Positions 9,508 through 18,575 are shown, numbered from the stretch's first letter. The stretch: DNA of 64,000 nt from an uncultured Lactobacillaceae bacterium (GCA_945285405.1 CALYQJ010000002.1:1-64000); one strand, 5' to 3'. Notes: generated by a model from the sequence alone, not told the origin. Translations and numbers: made by a program.

Positions 9508-9513
9508 TATAAA

Positions 9514-10152
9514 CTAACTCCTTTTTCTATGATGTTTCCGCACTTTCTTTTCAAAAATAAAATGATAAATTCCTATCCCGCAAATCAAACCGATTGTATT
9601 AAAGATTACATCATCAATATCTGCTTGACCTGAATGAATCAAAAATTGAGCAGTTTCTATTAAAATTGAAAAAATAAAACCTTCAAAAAAAGTAATTATT
9701 TTTCTAGCATAAATCTTCTTTTTAATGGCACATAAAAAAATACCAAAAGGAACAAATAAAATAATATTTCCCAAACAATTATAAATTAAAGCTGTCTTGG
9801 TTATCCCATTTTTCATTTTTAAAGTTTGAACAAAAGGAATCCAGTTAACTTCATTTATAGGGCGTCGAAAATCAAATTGAATTTGCCAAGGCCAATATTG
9901 TTTACGAAAAATCGTAAAAAATAAAACAAAAACTAAATAAAAAACGAAGAGATCAAAAAGAATTTCTCTTTTAAATGAAATTCTTTTTTTCCGCAATAAC
10001 AAATTAAATAGAATTCGAAAAATTAAAAAAATTATAAAATAAATTATAGTTTTATCTAAAGCTAAGAAGCCCAGCCGAATTATTCCAAAATTAATAAACC
10101 TGTAGCCGCCATGCTGATATAAAAAATGATAAAGTCCACCAACTAAATACAT
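9514..10152 (-). CDS. VanZ family membrane protein
   Basis: Membrane protein of 212 residues with about five hydrophobic segments. The VanZ-family core is recognisable: NWIPFVQT, the segment NIILFVPFGIFL, and the end signature TAQFLIHSGQADIDDVIFNTIGLICG. VanZ proteins are linked to teicoplanin tolerance in some bacteria, but most members have no known role. It lies eight bases from glmM and six from the dehydrogenase, so it is probably in the same operon. The lysine/arginine-rich C-terminus is probably cytoplasmic. Confidence 0.75.
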   Translation of the reverse strand: MYLVGGLYHFLYQHGGYRFINFGIIRLGFLALDKTIIYFIIFLIFRILFNLLLRKKRISFKREILFDLFVFYLVFVLFFTIFRKQYWPWQIQFDFRRPINEVNWIPFVQTLKMKNGITKTALIYNCLGNIILFVPFGIFLCAIKKKIYARKIITFFEGFIFSILIETAQFLIHSGQADIDDVIFNTIGLICGIGIYHFIFEKKVRKHHRKRS

Positions 10153-10159
10153 TTTTGAT

Positions 10160-11503
10160 TTAGTTTAACTCTTGTTGAACAACATTAGCTAGCTGATCGG
10201 TATATTTATTAACAGCATCATCAGTTGGCGCTTCAACCATAACTCGCAGTAAATTTTCAGTTCCACTAGGTCGAATTACAACCCGACCATCATCACCTAA
10301 TTTACTTTCTATTTCTTTTATTTTTTTCTGTAAAACTTGTGAGTTACTCCAAGACTTTTTATCTTTTACTGGGATATTTATTAATTTTTGTGGAAAAGTT
10401 TTCACTGGAGCAGCCAATTGACTTAAACTTTTATTTTTTTCAACCATAATATTTAGCAACATAATCATTGTAAGTAATCCATCACCAGTATTATGATAAT
10501 TTTTTAAAATAACATGTCCTGATTGTTCGCCACCTAAAACAAATCCATTTTTACTCATGTTTTCACTAACGTAACGATCTCCAACTTTAGTTACTTGATA
10601 TTTAATCCCAACTTTTTTGAAAGCTTTAAACAAACCAATATTACTCATTATTGTAGTTACAACTGTATCTGCGGCCAATTCACCTTTTTCTTTGAAGTAT
10701 TCGCCAATTATAAACATAATTTTGTCGCCATCAATAATATTTCCAAATTCATCAATAGCAATACAGCGATCAGCATCACCATCAACAGCAAAACCTGCAT
10801 CAAAATGTTGTGATTTAACGGTTTGGATTAATTGTTCTGGATGAGTTGAACCAACATGATCATTTATATTAATTCCATCTGGATGATTAGATATAACTTT
10901 ATATTGAAGATTTAGTTGTGCTAAAAGTGATGGTGCTACTTTACTAGCCGCTCCATTAGCGGTATCTAAAACAATATTTAATTTATTATCATAATCAATC
11001 GCATTTGCTTTCAAAAAATTTATGTAACTATTTAAAGCTTCAGAAAAATTTATCATTTTTCCCAAACCCTTAGCACTAGGTCGAGGCAGTTTATCTTTTG
11101 GATCATCAATTAAAGCTTCAATCTCCTCTTCTTTTTGATCAGAAAGTTTGTTTCCATCACTTCCAAAAAATTTAATGCCATTATCCTGTGCTGGGTTATG
11201 AGAAGCAGAAATCATAATTCCAGAAGATAAATTAAATTGCTTTATCAAATATGCTAAAGCAGGAGTAGTAATTACTCCAACATTTTCGACATCAACTCCT
11301 ACAGATAAAAGTCCTGAAATCAATGCTGAAATTAACATTTCCCCTGATGCACGTGTGTCTCTTGCTACTACAACTTTAGCATACTCAGTATTACCCTTTG
11401 TTAATACATAACCACCACAACGTCCAAGTTTAAAAGCCATTTCTGGTTTTAAGCTTTGATTCGCAACTCCTCTTACACCATCTGTTCCAAAATATTTTGT
11501 CAT
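10160..11503 (-). CDS. glmM: Phosphoglucosamine mutase
   Basis: Converts glucosamine-6-phosphate to glucosamine-1-phosphate, the entry step to UDP-GlcNAc and peptidoglycan. The protein has 447 residues, the usual length. The phosphoserine loop ISASHNP sits at about residues 98-104, with Ser101 as the phosphorylated residue. The metal loop is DGDADR and the sugar-binding motif GGEQSGH. The C-terminal phosphate-binding loop is RPSGTEN. The start ATG follows GAGG closely. It forms the conserved cdaA-cdaR-glmM cluster, in which c-di-AMP synthesis is coupled to wall precursor supply; GlmM can bind and restrain CdaA in studied Firmicutes. Confidence 0.95.
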   Translation of the reverse strand: MTKYFGTDGVRGVANQSLKPEMAFKLGRCGGYVLTKGNTEYAKVVVARDTRASGEMLISALISGLLSVGVDVENVGVITTPALAYLIKQFNLSSGIMISASHNPAQDNGIKFFGSDGNKLSDQKEEEIEALIDDPKDKLPRPSAKGLGKMINFSEALNSYINFLKANAIDYDNKLNIVLDTANGAASKVAPSLLAQLNLQYKVISNHPDGININDHVGSTHPEQLIQTVKSQHFDAGFAVDGDADRCIAIDEFGNIIDGDKIMFIIGEYFKEKGELAADTVVTTIMSNIGLFKAFKKVGIKYQVTKVGDRYVSENMSKNGFVLGGEQSGHVILKNYHNTGDGLLTMIMLLNIMVEKNKSLSQLAAPVKTFPQKLINIPVKDKKSWSNSQVLQKKIKEIESKLGDDGRVVIRPSGTENLLRVMVEAPTDDAVNKYTDQLANVVQQELN

Positions 11504-11510
11504 TTTTTCC

Positions 11511-12491
11511 TCACTTTTTATTTGTATTTTTTACTATAATATCAACAGGTATTGATTGCTTACCGTATTTACTAATGCCATCTTTTTCTGGCAGTTCAAT
11601 TATTCGTTGAACATTTTTAGATACGCCATCAACTACAACAGGTACAGCTAAAGTACCTATGCGATCAATTACTTCTTTTTTACCATAAATTGTCAATTCG
11701 CTAATATTAGACTTAAAAGTATAGCTTTTACCACTTATTCCAGCACCATCTTGAGTAAATTTAATTTTAACTTTTTTATGTGGTAAAACTTTTATTGGTA
11801 AACGAACATGCACTACTTCTGGATTTACAATAGCATTAACAATATTTCCATTAACATCTAAAGGTTGAACGATAACATCCTGATTAAAAGTTTTTTTAGT
11901 ATCATTTACTAAATTTACCTTTGCTACAATTTTATTGATTTTTTCAATTTCGGATTTAGCACTAGTAACTTCCGCTGTATCTTGACTTAAGATTGGTTGT
12001 CCCGCTTCATAACCTGAAGCAATACTATCATTGTTATAATCCGTTTGAATTGCCATTTTGCGATTTTTCCGAACTTGAATATTAATAGTTACTTGCGATG
12101 GAATAATTTCATAATGAATGGATTTATTAATCCCTTCTTCCTTAAGAGTAATCTTATGAATACCCGTAGATCGGTTTTCAATATCGGCAATTACACGAAA
12201 ATTTAAAGTATTAGCAGTCGCTGTTACTAAAGCTGTAGGTCCAACTAATCGAACTTTTACTTTTTGAGGATACCCTGTAACAAAATATTTATCGGTATTT
12301 CCATTTAGCTGTAAAGGCACTTTAACTGTAGTGATCTTAGTTGCAGTTAATTGTTCTTGCTTATTATTATCAGAATTAGTTACATTTTGTGATTTTTGGT
12401 TCTGAACATAAATAAATAAAAACACAGCAACAAAAAAAGCCGCAAATAATGAAATAATTTTCGTTTTTAAGTCCACTTTTTCCGGATTCAT
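11511..12491 (-). CDS. cdaR: CdaA regulatory protein, YbbR domains
   Basis: Membrane-anchored extracellular protein of 326 residues. One transmembrane segment (about residues 10-28) is followed by a region rich in short beta-strand repeats, which I read as three YbbR-like domains. In studied Firmicutes CdaR modulates the cyclase CdaA from the outer face. It overlaps the end of cdaA by four bases and is followed eight bases later by glmM, the conserved order. No catalytic motif is expected or seen. Confidence 0.85.
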   Translation of the reverse strand: MNPEKVDLKTKIISLFAAFFVAVFLFIYVQNQKSQNVTNSDNNKQEQLTATKITTVKVPLQLNGNTDKYFVTGYPQKVKVRLVGPTALVTATANTLNFRVIADIENRSTGIHKITLKEEGINKSIHYEIIPSQVTINIQVRKNRKMAIQTDYNNDSIASGYEAGQPILSQDTAEVTSAKSEIEKINKIVAKVNLVNDTKKTFNQDVIVQPLDVNGNIVNAIVNPEVVHVRLPIKVLPHKKVKIKFTQDGAGISGKSYTFKSNISELTIYGKKEVIDRIGTLAVPVVVDGVSKNVQRIIELPEKDGISKYGKQSIPVDIIVKNTNKK

Positions 12492-13336
12492 TTATTTTCA
12501 CCTGAATTCCGTTGTGAATTTTGATGAAAATGAGATTGAAGTTTTTGCAAAAATGATTTTTGCTTATTTTCCTTAGGTCCTAGTTCTTTATAAAGGAAAT
12601 CTCGATATTCATCATGAGTCATTCCTGTAATTAACTTACCATTTTTAGTGAACGATATCCCCCCTGTTTCTTCTGAAACAATAATCGTTAAAGCATCTGT
12701 AACTTCACTAATTCCTACAGCTGCTCGATGACGTGTTCCATACATTTTTGGAATATCAGGATTGTCAGATAAAGGTAAAAATGCAGCAGCTGCAGCAACC
12801 CGATTGCCTTGAATAATTACTGCTCCATCATGTAATGGTGTGTTAGGAATAAAAATATTAATTAACAACCCGCTTGTAATTACCGCATCTAAAGGGATAC
12901 CAGTTTCAATGTATTCTTCCAAACCGGTAGTTCCTTGAAGAGTAATTAAAGCTCCTATTCGACGCTTTGCCATATATTGAAGCGCTGTATCAATTTCATC
13001 AATTTGTTTCTTTATGGCTAATTCTTTTACATTTGAGGGTGCAAATACTGAACCGCGCCCAATCTGTTCAAGACCTCGTCTAATTTCCGGTTGAAATATA
13101 ACTACTAAAACAACAACTGCCCAATTAATTACCTGATCACTTATATAATTAAGTGTTTTAAAATTAAAATACCAACTAATTAATTTAACCACAATAATAA
13201 AAGCAATCCCCCGTAACAATTGAGTTGCTTTAGTTCCACGAATCATTAAAATTAGCCAATAAAAAAGATACCAAACAATCAAAATATCAATAATATTGGA
13301 TAACGTTGATAATGAGAAAAATTTTGTTAAATCTAT
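12488..13336 (-). CDS. cdaA: Diadenylate cyclase, apparent AUA start
   Basis: Membrane enzyme that makes cyclic di-AMP from two ATP. About three N-terminal membrane segments precede the DisA_N catalytic domain, with DGA (near residue 170) and GTRHR (near residue 200). No ATG, GTG or TTG gives the expected N-terminus: the first canonical codon is TTG at 13282, with no Shine-Dalgarno, which would remove 18 residues that resemble the family N-terminus (reading IDLTKFF, then DILIVWY). The same frame opens at ATA (13334-13336), exactly eight bases after a perfect AGGAGG (13345-13350). I therefore place the start there, giving 282 residues. A sequencing error of ATG to ATA is possible. Confidence 0.85.
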   Translation of the reverse strand: MDLTKFFSLSTLSNIIDILIVWYLFYWLILMIRGTKATQLLRGIAFIIVVKLISWYFNFKTLNYISDQVINWAVVVLVVIFQPEIRRGLEQIGRGSVFAPSNVKELAIKKQIDEIDTALQYMAKRRIGALITLQGTTGLEEYIETGIPLDAVITSGLLINIFIPNTPLHDGAVIIQGNRVAAAAAFLPLSDNPDIPKMYGTRHRAAVGISEVTDALTIIVSEETGGISFTKNGKLITGMTHDEYRDFLYKELGPKENKQKSFLQKLQSHFHQNSQRNSGENK

Positions 13337-13350
13337 TTTCCCGACCTCCT
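13337..13350 (-). promoter_or_regulatory. Shine-Dalgarno that fixes the cdaA start
   Basis: AGGAGG at 13345-13350 on the minus strand, spacer of eight bases, then ATA. It overlaps the very end of potD. No canonical start codon lies in range of this site in the cdaA frame, which is why the AUA start is proposed. Confidence 0.7.
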
Positions 13351-13351
13351 T

Positions 13352-14431
13352 TTATTGACGTGCCATTTTAAACTCTAAATAAAGGTCATTATATTCCTCC
13401 ACAACTTTTGCTCCCAAATCTCGATAAGTTGCAAGATGATTCATTGTCTGATCTGAGGGATAAAAAGCCCGTTGTTGAACTATTTTTGGGGGTAATATTT
13501 TTTTAGCCCCACGATTTGGCGTCGAATAGCCAACATATTTAGCATTTTGTGCAGCATTTTCTGGTTCACTCATAAAATTTAAAAATTTATAAATCGCATC
13601 AAAATGTTTAGCTGTCCTTGGAATAACAAAACTATCAATCCACAAGTTACTTCCCTCTTCAGGTACAAAATAATGTAAATGTGGATTAACACTGATCATT
13701 TCTGCTGCTTCACCTGACCAATCTACAGCTAAGTAGCCCTCTTCTTGCTCCATATACATTTTAATTTCATCAGCAACAATAGCTTTAATATTAGGAGTAA
13801 GTTTAACTAATTTTTCTTTTGCTTGATGTAAAATATTCAAATTAGTTGTATTAATTGATTGATTCTGAGAAATTAGCGAAATAGCAAAAACATCTCTAAC
13901 ACTATCAATTAAAAGAATAGCATTTTTATATTTAGATGACCACAAATCTTTCCAATGTTTTATTGTATTAGGTTTTATAAATTTGTCATTATAAATTATT
14001 CCCAAAGTTCCCCAAAAATAAGGAAGTGAATATCGATTTTTAGGGTCAAAACTTTGATTTAGAAATAACGGATCAATTTGATTTAAATTTTTAATTTTTC
14101 GATGATCAATCGGTTTAAGCAAGTTCATTTTTCTCATTTTTTCAACCATATATTCTGAAGGCATCGTTAAATCATAAGTGGTACCACCTTGACGAATTTT
14201 TTCAATCATCGATTCATTACTATCAAAAGTTTGAATTGTAACTCTGTAACCAGATTGACGTTCAAATTTTTTAACCAAAGAAGGATCAATATAATCACCC
14301 CAGTTGAAAATATTTAAAACTTTTTCTTTTTCTCGAGCACCAGAAGTGTTGCGATTTAAATTAAAGTTAAAAAGGAATAATAAACCACAAAGAACAATAA
14401 TACCTAATAAAGCACTTCCTAATTTTTTCAT
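13352..14431 (-). CDS. potD: Spermidine/putrescine ABC transporter, substrate-binding protein
   Basis: Extracellular binding protein of 359 residues delivering polyamines to PotBC. One N-terminal hydrophobic segment (about residues 4-22) anchors or exports it. It contains a cysteine but not in a clear lipobox, so it may be membrane-anchored rather than a lipoprotein. The PotD start of the mature domain, LNIFNWGDYIDPSLVKKFE, is characteristic, as are the later VDWSGEAAEM and the aromatic-rich ligand residues. It is the last gene of potABCD and is followed within 15 bases by cdaA, so polyamine uptake and c-di-AMP synthesis are probably on one transcript. Confidence 0.92.
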   Translation of the reverse strand: MKKLGSALLGIIVLCGLLFLFNFNLNRNTSGAREKEKVLNIFNWGDYIDPSLVKKFERQSGYRVTIQTFDSNESMIEKIRQGGTTYDLTMPSEYMVEKMRKMNLLKPIDHRKIKNLNQIDPLFLNQSFDPKNRYSLPYFWGTLGIIYNDKFIKPNTIKHWKDLWSSKYKNAILLIDSVRDVFAISLISQNQSINTTNLNILHQAKEKLVKLTPNIKAIVADEIKMYMEQEEGYLAVDWSGEAAEMISVNPHLHYFVPEEGSNLWIDSFVIPRTAKHFDAIYKFLNFMSEPENAAQNAKYVGYSTPNRGAKKILPPKIVQQRAFYPSDQTMNHLATYRDLGAKVVEEYNDLYLEFKMARQ

Positions 14432-14433
14432 TA

Positions 14434-15222
14434 TTAATTAATCCTTTTTTGTTTTTTATTTCGTTGTAATACAAAATAATAAAACACCATTGCTATAGAA
14501 ATAACAAAAAAGATAATTCCAGTTAATGCATTGATTTCTAAACTAATTCCTCGACGGGCCATTGCATAAATTTCAACAGATAAAGTTGAGAATCCATTTC
14601 CCGTAACAAAAAATGTAACTGCAAAATCATCTAATGAATAAGTTAAAGCCATAAAAAAACCCGAAAAAATACCAGAACTTATAAATGGAAGGATAACCCT
14701 AGTTAAAACCTGCTGTGAAGATGCCCCTAAATCATAAGCTGCATCAATATATGAGTGTGTTAATTCTTTTAATTTAGGCAAAACCATTAAAACAACGATT
14801 GGTACACTAAAAGCAATATGACTAATTAAAACTGACCAAAATCCTAAGTGAAGTTTTATAGCTGAATAAAGAATCAAAAAAGAGGCACCGATAATAACAT
14901 CTGGAGAAACTATTAAAATATTATTTAAAGTTAAAGTAAGATTTTTTGCCCAAGGACGCGTTAAATCATTAAGATAAATAGCTCCAAAAGTACCAATAGT
15001 AGTAGCAATCGTTGCAGAAATTAAAGCAATTAAAATTGTATTTAAAACAATTCCAATCAAACGACGATCAGCAAATAAATTTAAATAATGTTGCCAAGAA
15101 AAATTTTCAAATTTGGCGATATTATTACCACTGGAAAAAGAATAATAAACTAAATAAAAGATAGGAAGATATAAAATTAAAAAAATAAAAAATAAGAAAA
15201 AGCCATTTTTAAATTTACTCAT
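14434..15222 (-). CDS. potC: Spermidine/putrescine ABC transporter permease
   Basis: Inner-membrane permease of 262 residues with six predicted membrane segments. The ABC permease EAA loop is seen as YDLGASSQQVLTRVILPF, which contacts the PotA ATPase. Its start overlaps the stop of potB in a TAATG arrangement, indicating translational coupling, and potD follows two bases after its end. Length and order are normal for PotC. Confidence 0.92.
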   Translation of the reverse strand: MSKFKNGFFLFFIFLILYLPIFYLVYYSFSSGNNIAKFENFSWQHYLNLFADRRLIGIVLNTILIALISATIATTIGTFGAIYLNDLTRPWAKNLTLTLNNILIVSPDVIIGASFLILYSAIKLHLGFWSVLISHIAFSVPIVVLMVLPKLKELTHSYIDAAYDLGASSQQVLTRVILPFISSGIFSGFFMALTYSLDDFAVTFFVTGNGFSTLSVEIYAMARRGISLEINALTGIIFFVISIAMVFYYFVLQRNKKQKRIN

Positions 15223-16019
15223 TATTTTGATTCCTTAGTTAATAACATGATTAAAATCATGGCAATAATTAAAATAACCCCAATAGTTGATCCCATTCCC
15301 CAATTCATTGTACTTAAAAAATGTTCTTCAATAGCTGTACCTAGTGTAATAACTCTATTACCACCAATTAAACGAGTAATCATAAACAAAGACAAAGAAG
15401 GAATAAAGATGGCTTGAACTCCTGATTTTATTCCGGGTAAAGTTAAAGGAACAATAATTCGCCAAAATGTTTGAGTTTTAGAAGCCCCTAAATCAAAGCT
15501 TGCATTAATTAATGAATGATTGATAGTTATAACCGAATTATAAATTGGTAAAATCATAAATGGTAATTGATCATAAACAGCGACTAAAATAAATGCTATA
15601 TCTGTAAACAAAAATTGATGTCTACCCAATCCCAAACTAGCCAACAAATTATTCAAAGTGCCATTACGACTGAAAATACCAATAAAAGCATAAGTTTTTA
15701 ATAAAAGATTAATCCACATTGGCATAATAACAAGTAAAATCAAAAAATCGCGTGAATTCTGAAACTTGCTTATAATCCATGCAATTGGATAGGCCACAAT
15801 TAAAGAAATGAAAGTAATAATTATTGCAAAACAAAGGGAATTGAAAGCCATTAATAAATAGGTTTGATTTTTAAAAAAATTTAAATAATTATTTAGAGTA
15901 AAATGCCCATTAAGATCATGAAAAGAATAAATAAAAATTAATCCAATAGGTAAAATTACAAATAACCCTATCCATAAATAATAAGGAGCTGCCACTAAAA
16001 AATGTTTAAATTTTGCCAC
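15222..16019 (-). CDS. potB: Spermidine/putrescine ABC transporter permease
   Basis: Permease of 265 residues, six membrane segments, with the EAA loop FDLGASKTQTFWRIIVPL. It pairs with PotC to form the channel. The start is GTG with GAGGAT six bases upstream, overlapping the potA end region. It lies three bases after potA. It ends in the potC start codon, so expression of the two permeases is coupled. Confidence 0.92.
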   Translation of the reverse strand: MAKFKHFLVAAPYYLWIGLFVILPIGLIFIYSFHDLNGHFTLNNYLNFFKNQTYLLMAFNSLCFAIIITFISLIVAYPIAWIISKFQNSRDFLILLVIMPMWINLLLKTYAFIGIFSRNGTLNNLLASLGLGRHQFLFTDIAFILVAVYDQLPFMILPIYNSVITINHSLINASFDLGASKTQTFWRIIVPLTLPGIKSGVQAIFIPSLSLFMITRLIGGNRVITLGTAIEEHFLSTMNWGMGSTIGVILIIAMILIMLLTKESK

Positions 16020-16022
16020 TAA

Positions 16023-17111
16023 CTAATCCTCATATGTTTCCAAACGAGCATCAAATTCCTGCTCTTTTTCACCAAAACGCATTACATGAATATCTTCAGG
16101 ATCAAAGTTAATTCCAACTATTGCCCCATCTTTAACCGGATTAGTTGATTGAATCAACCATTTATTATGATCTTCATCATATGCAATTATTTCATAATAA
16201 TCACCACGAAATATTTGACTTTTAACTTTAACTGTAAGCTTACCCTTTTTAACTTCCGTGATATCTAAATCTTCAGGTCTTAAAACCACTTCTACAGGCT
16301 CATTATGTCTCATTCCTGCATCAGAACATTCAAAAGTTTTACCAACGAATTTAACGACAAAATCACGTACCATTGTTCCATCAATAATATTACTTTGACC
16401 AATAAAATCTGCTACAAAGTGATTTATTGGTTCATCATAAATATCAACTGGAGTCCCACTCTGCAAGATTTCACCATTATTAATTACAAAAATAAAATCA
16501 CTCATGGCTAAAGCCTCTTCTTGATCATGAGTAATAAATAAAAATGTAATACCTAATCTCTGTTGAAGATTACGTAATTCATATTGCATTTTTTTACGTA
16601 ATTTTGCGTCTAATGCTGAAAGTGGTTCATCTAAAAGTAACATTTTGGGATTCAAAACGAGTGAACGCGCAATTGCTACTCGTTGGCGTTGACCACCTGA
16701 GAGCTCCTCAACACTTCGTTTTTCTAGACCATTTAACTGCACTAAATCTAAAATTTGACTTACTCTGTCAGAAATTTCAGAATTATGTTTATGCTGTAAG
16801 CGCAACCCAAATGCAACATTTTCAAAAAGGTTTAAATTAGGAAATAAAGCATAGTCCTGAAATATTGTATTAATTTTCCGTTTATTTGGTGGCAACTGAT
16901 TAATCTTTTTACCATTAAAAAATACTTCACCACTAGTTGGCTGTGAAAAACCAGCTATAACCTTCAATATAGTGGTTTTCCCTGAACCAGAAGGGCCAAG
17001 CATTGTATAAAACTTTCCAGTTTCTAATTCAAAACTAATATTTTTTAAAATTTGCAAGTCATCAATTATAACATTGATATTTTTCAGCTCAACGATCGTT
17101 TTTCCGGTCAA
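16023..17111 (-). CDS. potA: Spermidine/putrescine ABC transporter ATPase
   Basis: Cytosolic ATPase of 362 residues energising polyamine import. Walker A is GPSGSGKTT (near residue 38), the signature is [14 protein letters not shown], and Walker B is [11 protein letters not shown]. The last 100 or so residues form the TOBE-like regulatory domain ([10 protein letters not shown]). It starts with TTG, eight bases after GGAGG (17120-17124). An ATG in another frame lies between them and opens a nine-codon frame (including stop) that overlaps the potA start. A palindrome over a good -10 box lies about 85 bases upstream. Confidence 0.93.
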   Translation of the reverse strand: MTGKTIVELKNINVIIDDLQILKNISFELETGKFYTMLGPSGSGKTTILKVIAGFSQPTSGEVFFNGKKINQLPPNKRKINTIFQDYALFPNLNLFENVAFGLRLQHKHNSEISDRVSQILDLVQLNGLEKRSVEELSGGQRQRVAIARSLVLNPKMLLLDEPLSALDAKLRKKMQYELRNLQQRLGITFLFITHDQEEALAMSDFIFVINNGEILQSGTPVDIYDEPINHFVADFIGQSNIIDGTMVRDFVVKFVGKTFECSDAGMRHNEPVEVVLRPEDLDITEVKKGKLTVKVKSQIFRGDYYEIIAYDEDHNKWLIQSTNPVKDGAIVGINFDPEDIHVMRFGEKEQEFDARLETYED

Positions 17112-17115
17112 TCAT
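17089..17115 (-). other. Short out-of-frame ORF overlapping the potA start
   Basis: An ATG at 17115, four bases before the potA TTG and four bases after the GGAGG, opens a frame of eight sense codons and a TGA. Both starts share one ribosome-binding site. It could divert ribosomes and lower potA translation, or feed them back by re-initiation. Whether it is used is unknown. Confidence 0.35.
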
Positions 17116-17194
17116 ATTACCTCCGAGTTTTTATAAGCTCTAACTCTAAACGTTACAAAAACAATTTTTATTAGTACAATTAATTAAGTAAGAT

Positions 17195-17221
17195 AGTAAA
17201 ACCTATTATATAGATTTTACT
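17195..17221 (-). promoter_or_regulatory. 27-base palindrome covering a -10 box upstream of potA
   Basis: Arms AGTAAAACCTAT (17195-17206) and ATAGATTTTACT (17210-17221) match at eleven of twelve positions around TAT. On the minus strand the centre contains a perfect -10 box TATAAT (17205-17210). A dyad lying on a -10 box suggests a repressor operator for the potABCD-cdaA run; it could also form a hairpin in RNA. The -35 box is not clear. The binding protein is unknown. Confidence 0.5.
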
Positions 17222-17290
17222 CAGATATTTAAAACAAAAAAAACAAATAATTTAATTTATTTTTTAAATATAAATAAAGGATAAACAAGA

Positions 17291-17644
17291 ATGTTTAGTA
17301 AAAAAAATTTAAAACACTTTGCCATTTTTGATCTGATAATAAACGTATTTATTGGTATTATGATCATAAATGAATCCATTTACTCACTTCCCATCTTTAT
17401 AATGGGAGTATTTTACATTTGCGTAGGAATTAACGATTGGCGTTTTCGTTATCCAGAAACCATGGTAGGAATAGCAATTGATGGATGGTTAATGACTTTT
17501 ACCGCAATAATAGGTTTTATTTGGGTTAACAATACTTTTCCCAACTTAACTATTTGGAGTTGGATTGCAGCTTTAGAAGCTATTACATGTATTCCAGCCA
17601 TGTTACATCCCAGTAAAGATTATTTACCATTTCAAAAAAAATAA
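17291..17644 (+). CDS. Small membrane protein of unknown function
   Basis: Protein of 117 residues that I do not recognise. It has about four hydrophobic segments (roughly residues 12-28, 31-48, 58-78 and 88-102) with short charged loops, and a lysine-rich tail. ATG start nine bases after AAAGGA. It is read against all neighbours and separates murB from potA, which are usually adjacent and co-oriented in lactobacilli. Its last codons form the T-run of the murB terminator on the other strand, so the two genes end hard against each other. Function cannot be inferred. Confidence 0.7.
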   Translation: MFSKKNLKHFAIFDLIINVFIGIMIINESIYSLPIFIMGVFYICVGINDWRFRYPETMVGIAIDGWLMTFTAIIGFIWVNNTFPNLTIWSWIAALEAITCIPAMLHPSKDYLPFQKK

Positions 17645-17669
17645 ACTTTCATTTAAGTGAAAGTTTATC
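17634..17669 (-). terminator. murB terminator, overlapping two coding ends
   Basis: On the minus strand TAAACTTTCA pairs with TGAAAGTTTA around a short loop, followed by eight T (17634-17641). The hairpin contains the murB stop codon, and the T-run lies inside the last codons of the opposite small membrane gene. Confidence 0.75.
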
Positions 17670-18575
17670 ATTAAAACCAATAAAGCGAACCTCAGTCTGC
17701 AAGTGAACACCAAACTTTTTAAAGACTGATTCCTGAATTAATTTAATTAAAGTAATGTAATCATTAGCTGTAGCGTGATTAATGTTTACAATAAATCCCG
17801 CATGTTTTAAAGAAACCTGTGCTCCACCAACAATTTTTCCTTGTAGCCCACACTTTTGAATCATTGGACCTACAAAATATCCCGGTGGCCTTCGAAAAAC
17901 TGAACCACATGAAGGTAAATCCAAAGGTTGTTTAGCTGCACGGCGAGTATTTAAATCATGCATTAGATTAACGATTTTTTTTTGATTACCTAATTTTAAG
18001 GTGACTTTAGCTTGCAAGATTACTAAATGTAAATCCTGAGCTAAACTATGTCGATAAGAAAATTTAAATTCCTCATGGCTAAAAGTTTTAATTTTCCCTT
18101 TTTCATCTATTACTGTTACTTCACTAATTATATTACCAATTTCTCCATCATAAGCTCCCGCATTCATAAAAATTGCTCCACCCAAAGTTCCAGGAATACC
18201 GCAAGCAAATTCGAATCCCGTTAGACTGGCTTGAGCAGCTGCATTTGCAATATCTTTAAGTGAAGCTCCGGCATCAACAATTAAATCATGACCAGTGACT
18301 TTTATTTGAGAAAAATGAGTGGTGATAATAACCAATCCTTTTAATCCATAATCTGAAACAATTACGTTACTCGCATTACCTAATAAAGTATATGGAATAT
18401 TATAAGCAATACTTCTTTGAATAAGATAAACTAACTCTGAAGAGTTTTTGGGTATAGACAAAAATTCTGCATTACCACCAGTTAACGTATAAGTATAATT
18501 TGATAATAATTGATTTTGATAAATTTTAACTTGTGAATGTATTGCAAAACTTGTCTTCTTGTCTTCTTTAATCAC
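17649..18575 (-). CDS. murB: UDP-N-acetylenolpyruvoylglucosamine reductase
   Basis: FAD enzyme that reduces UDP-GlcNAc-enolpyruvate to UDP-MurNAc with NADPH. The protein has 308 residues, the type IIa/Gram-positive length. FAD-binding stretches LTGGNAEFL and GIPGTLGGAIFMNAGAYDGE are clear. The substrate motif SYRHS, the catalytic serine in CGSVFRRPPG, and the C-terminal glutamate in QTEVRFIG are present. The start is taken as GTG with AGGT upstream. It ends in its own terminator, so here it is not in one operon with potABCD. Confidence 0.94.
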   Translation of the reverse strand: MIKEDKKTSFAIHSQVKIYQNQLLSNYTYTLTGGNAEFLSIPKNSSELVYLIQRSIAYNIPYTLLGNASNVIVSDYGLKGLVIITTHFSQIKVTGHDLIVDAGASLKDIANAAAQASLTGFEFACGIPGTLGGAIFMNAGAYDGEIGNIISEVTVIDEKGKIKTFSHEEFKFSYRHSLAQDLHLVILQAKVTLKLGNQKKIVNLMHDLNTRRAAKQPLDLPSCGSVFRRPPGYFVGPMIQKCGLQGKIVGGAQVSLKHAGFIVNINHATANDYITLIKLIQESVFKKFGVHLQTEVRFIGFNDKLSLK

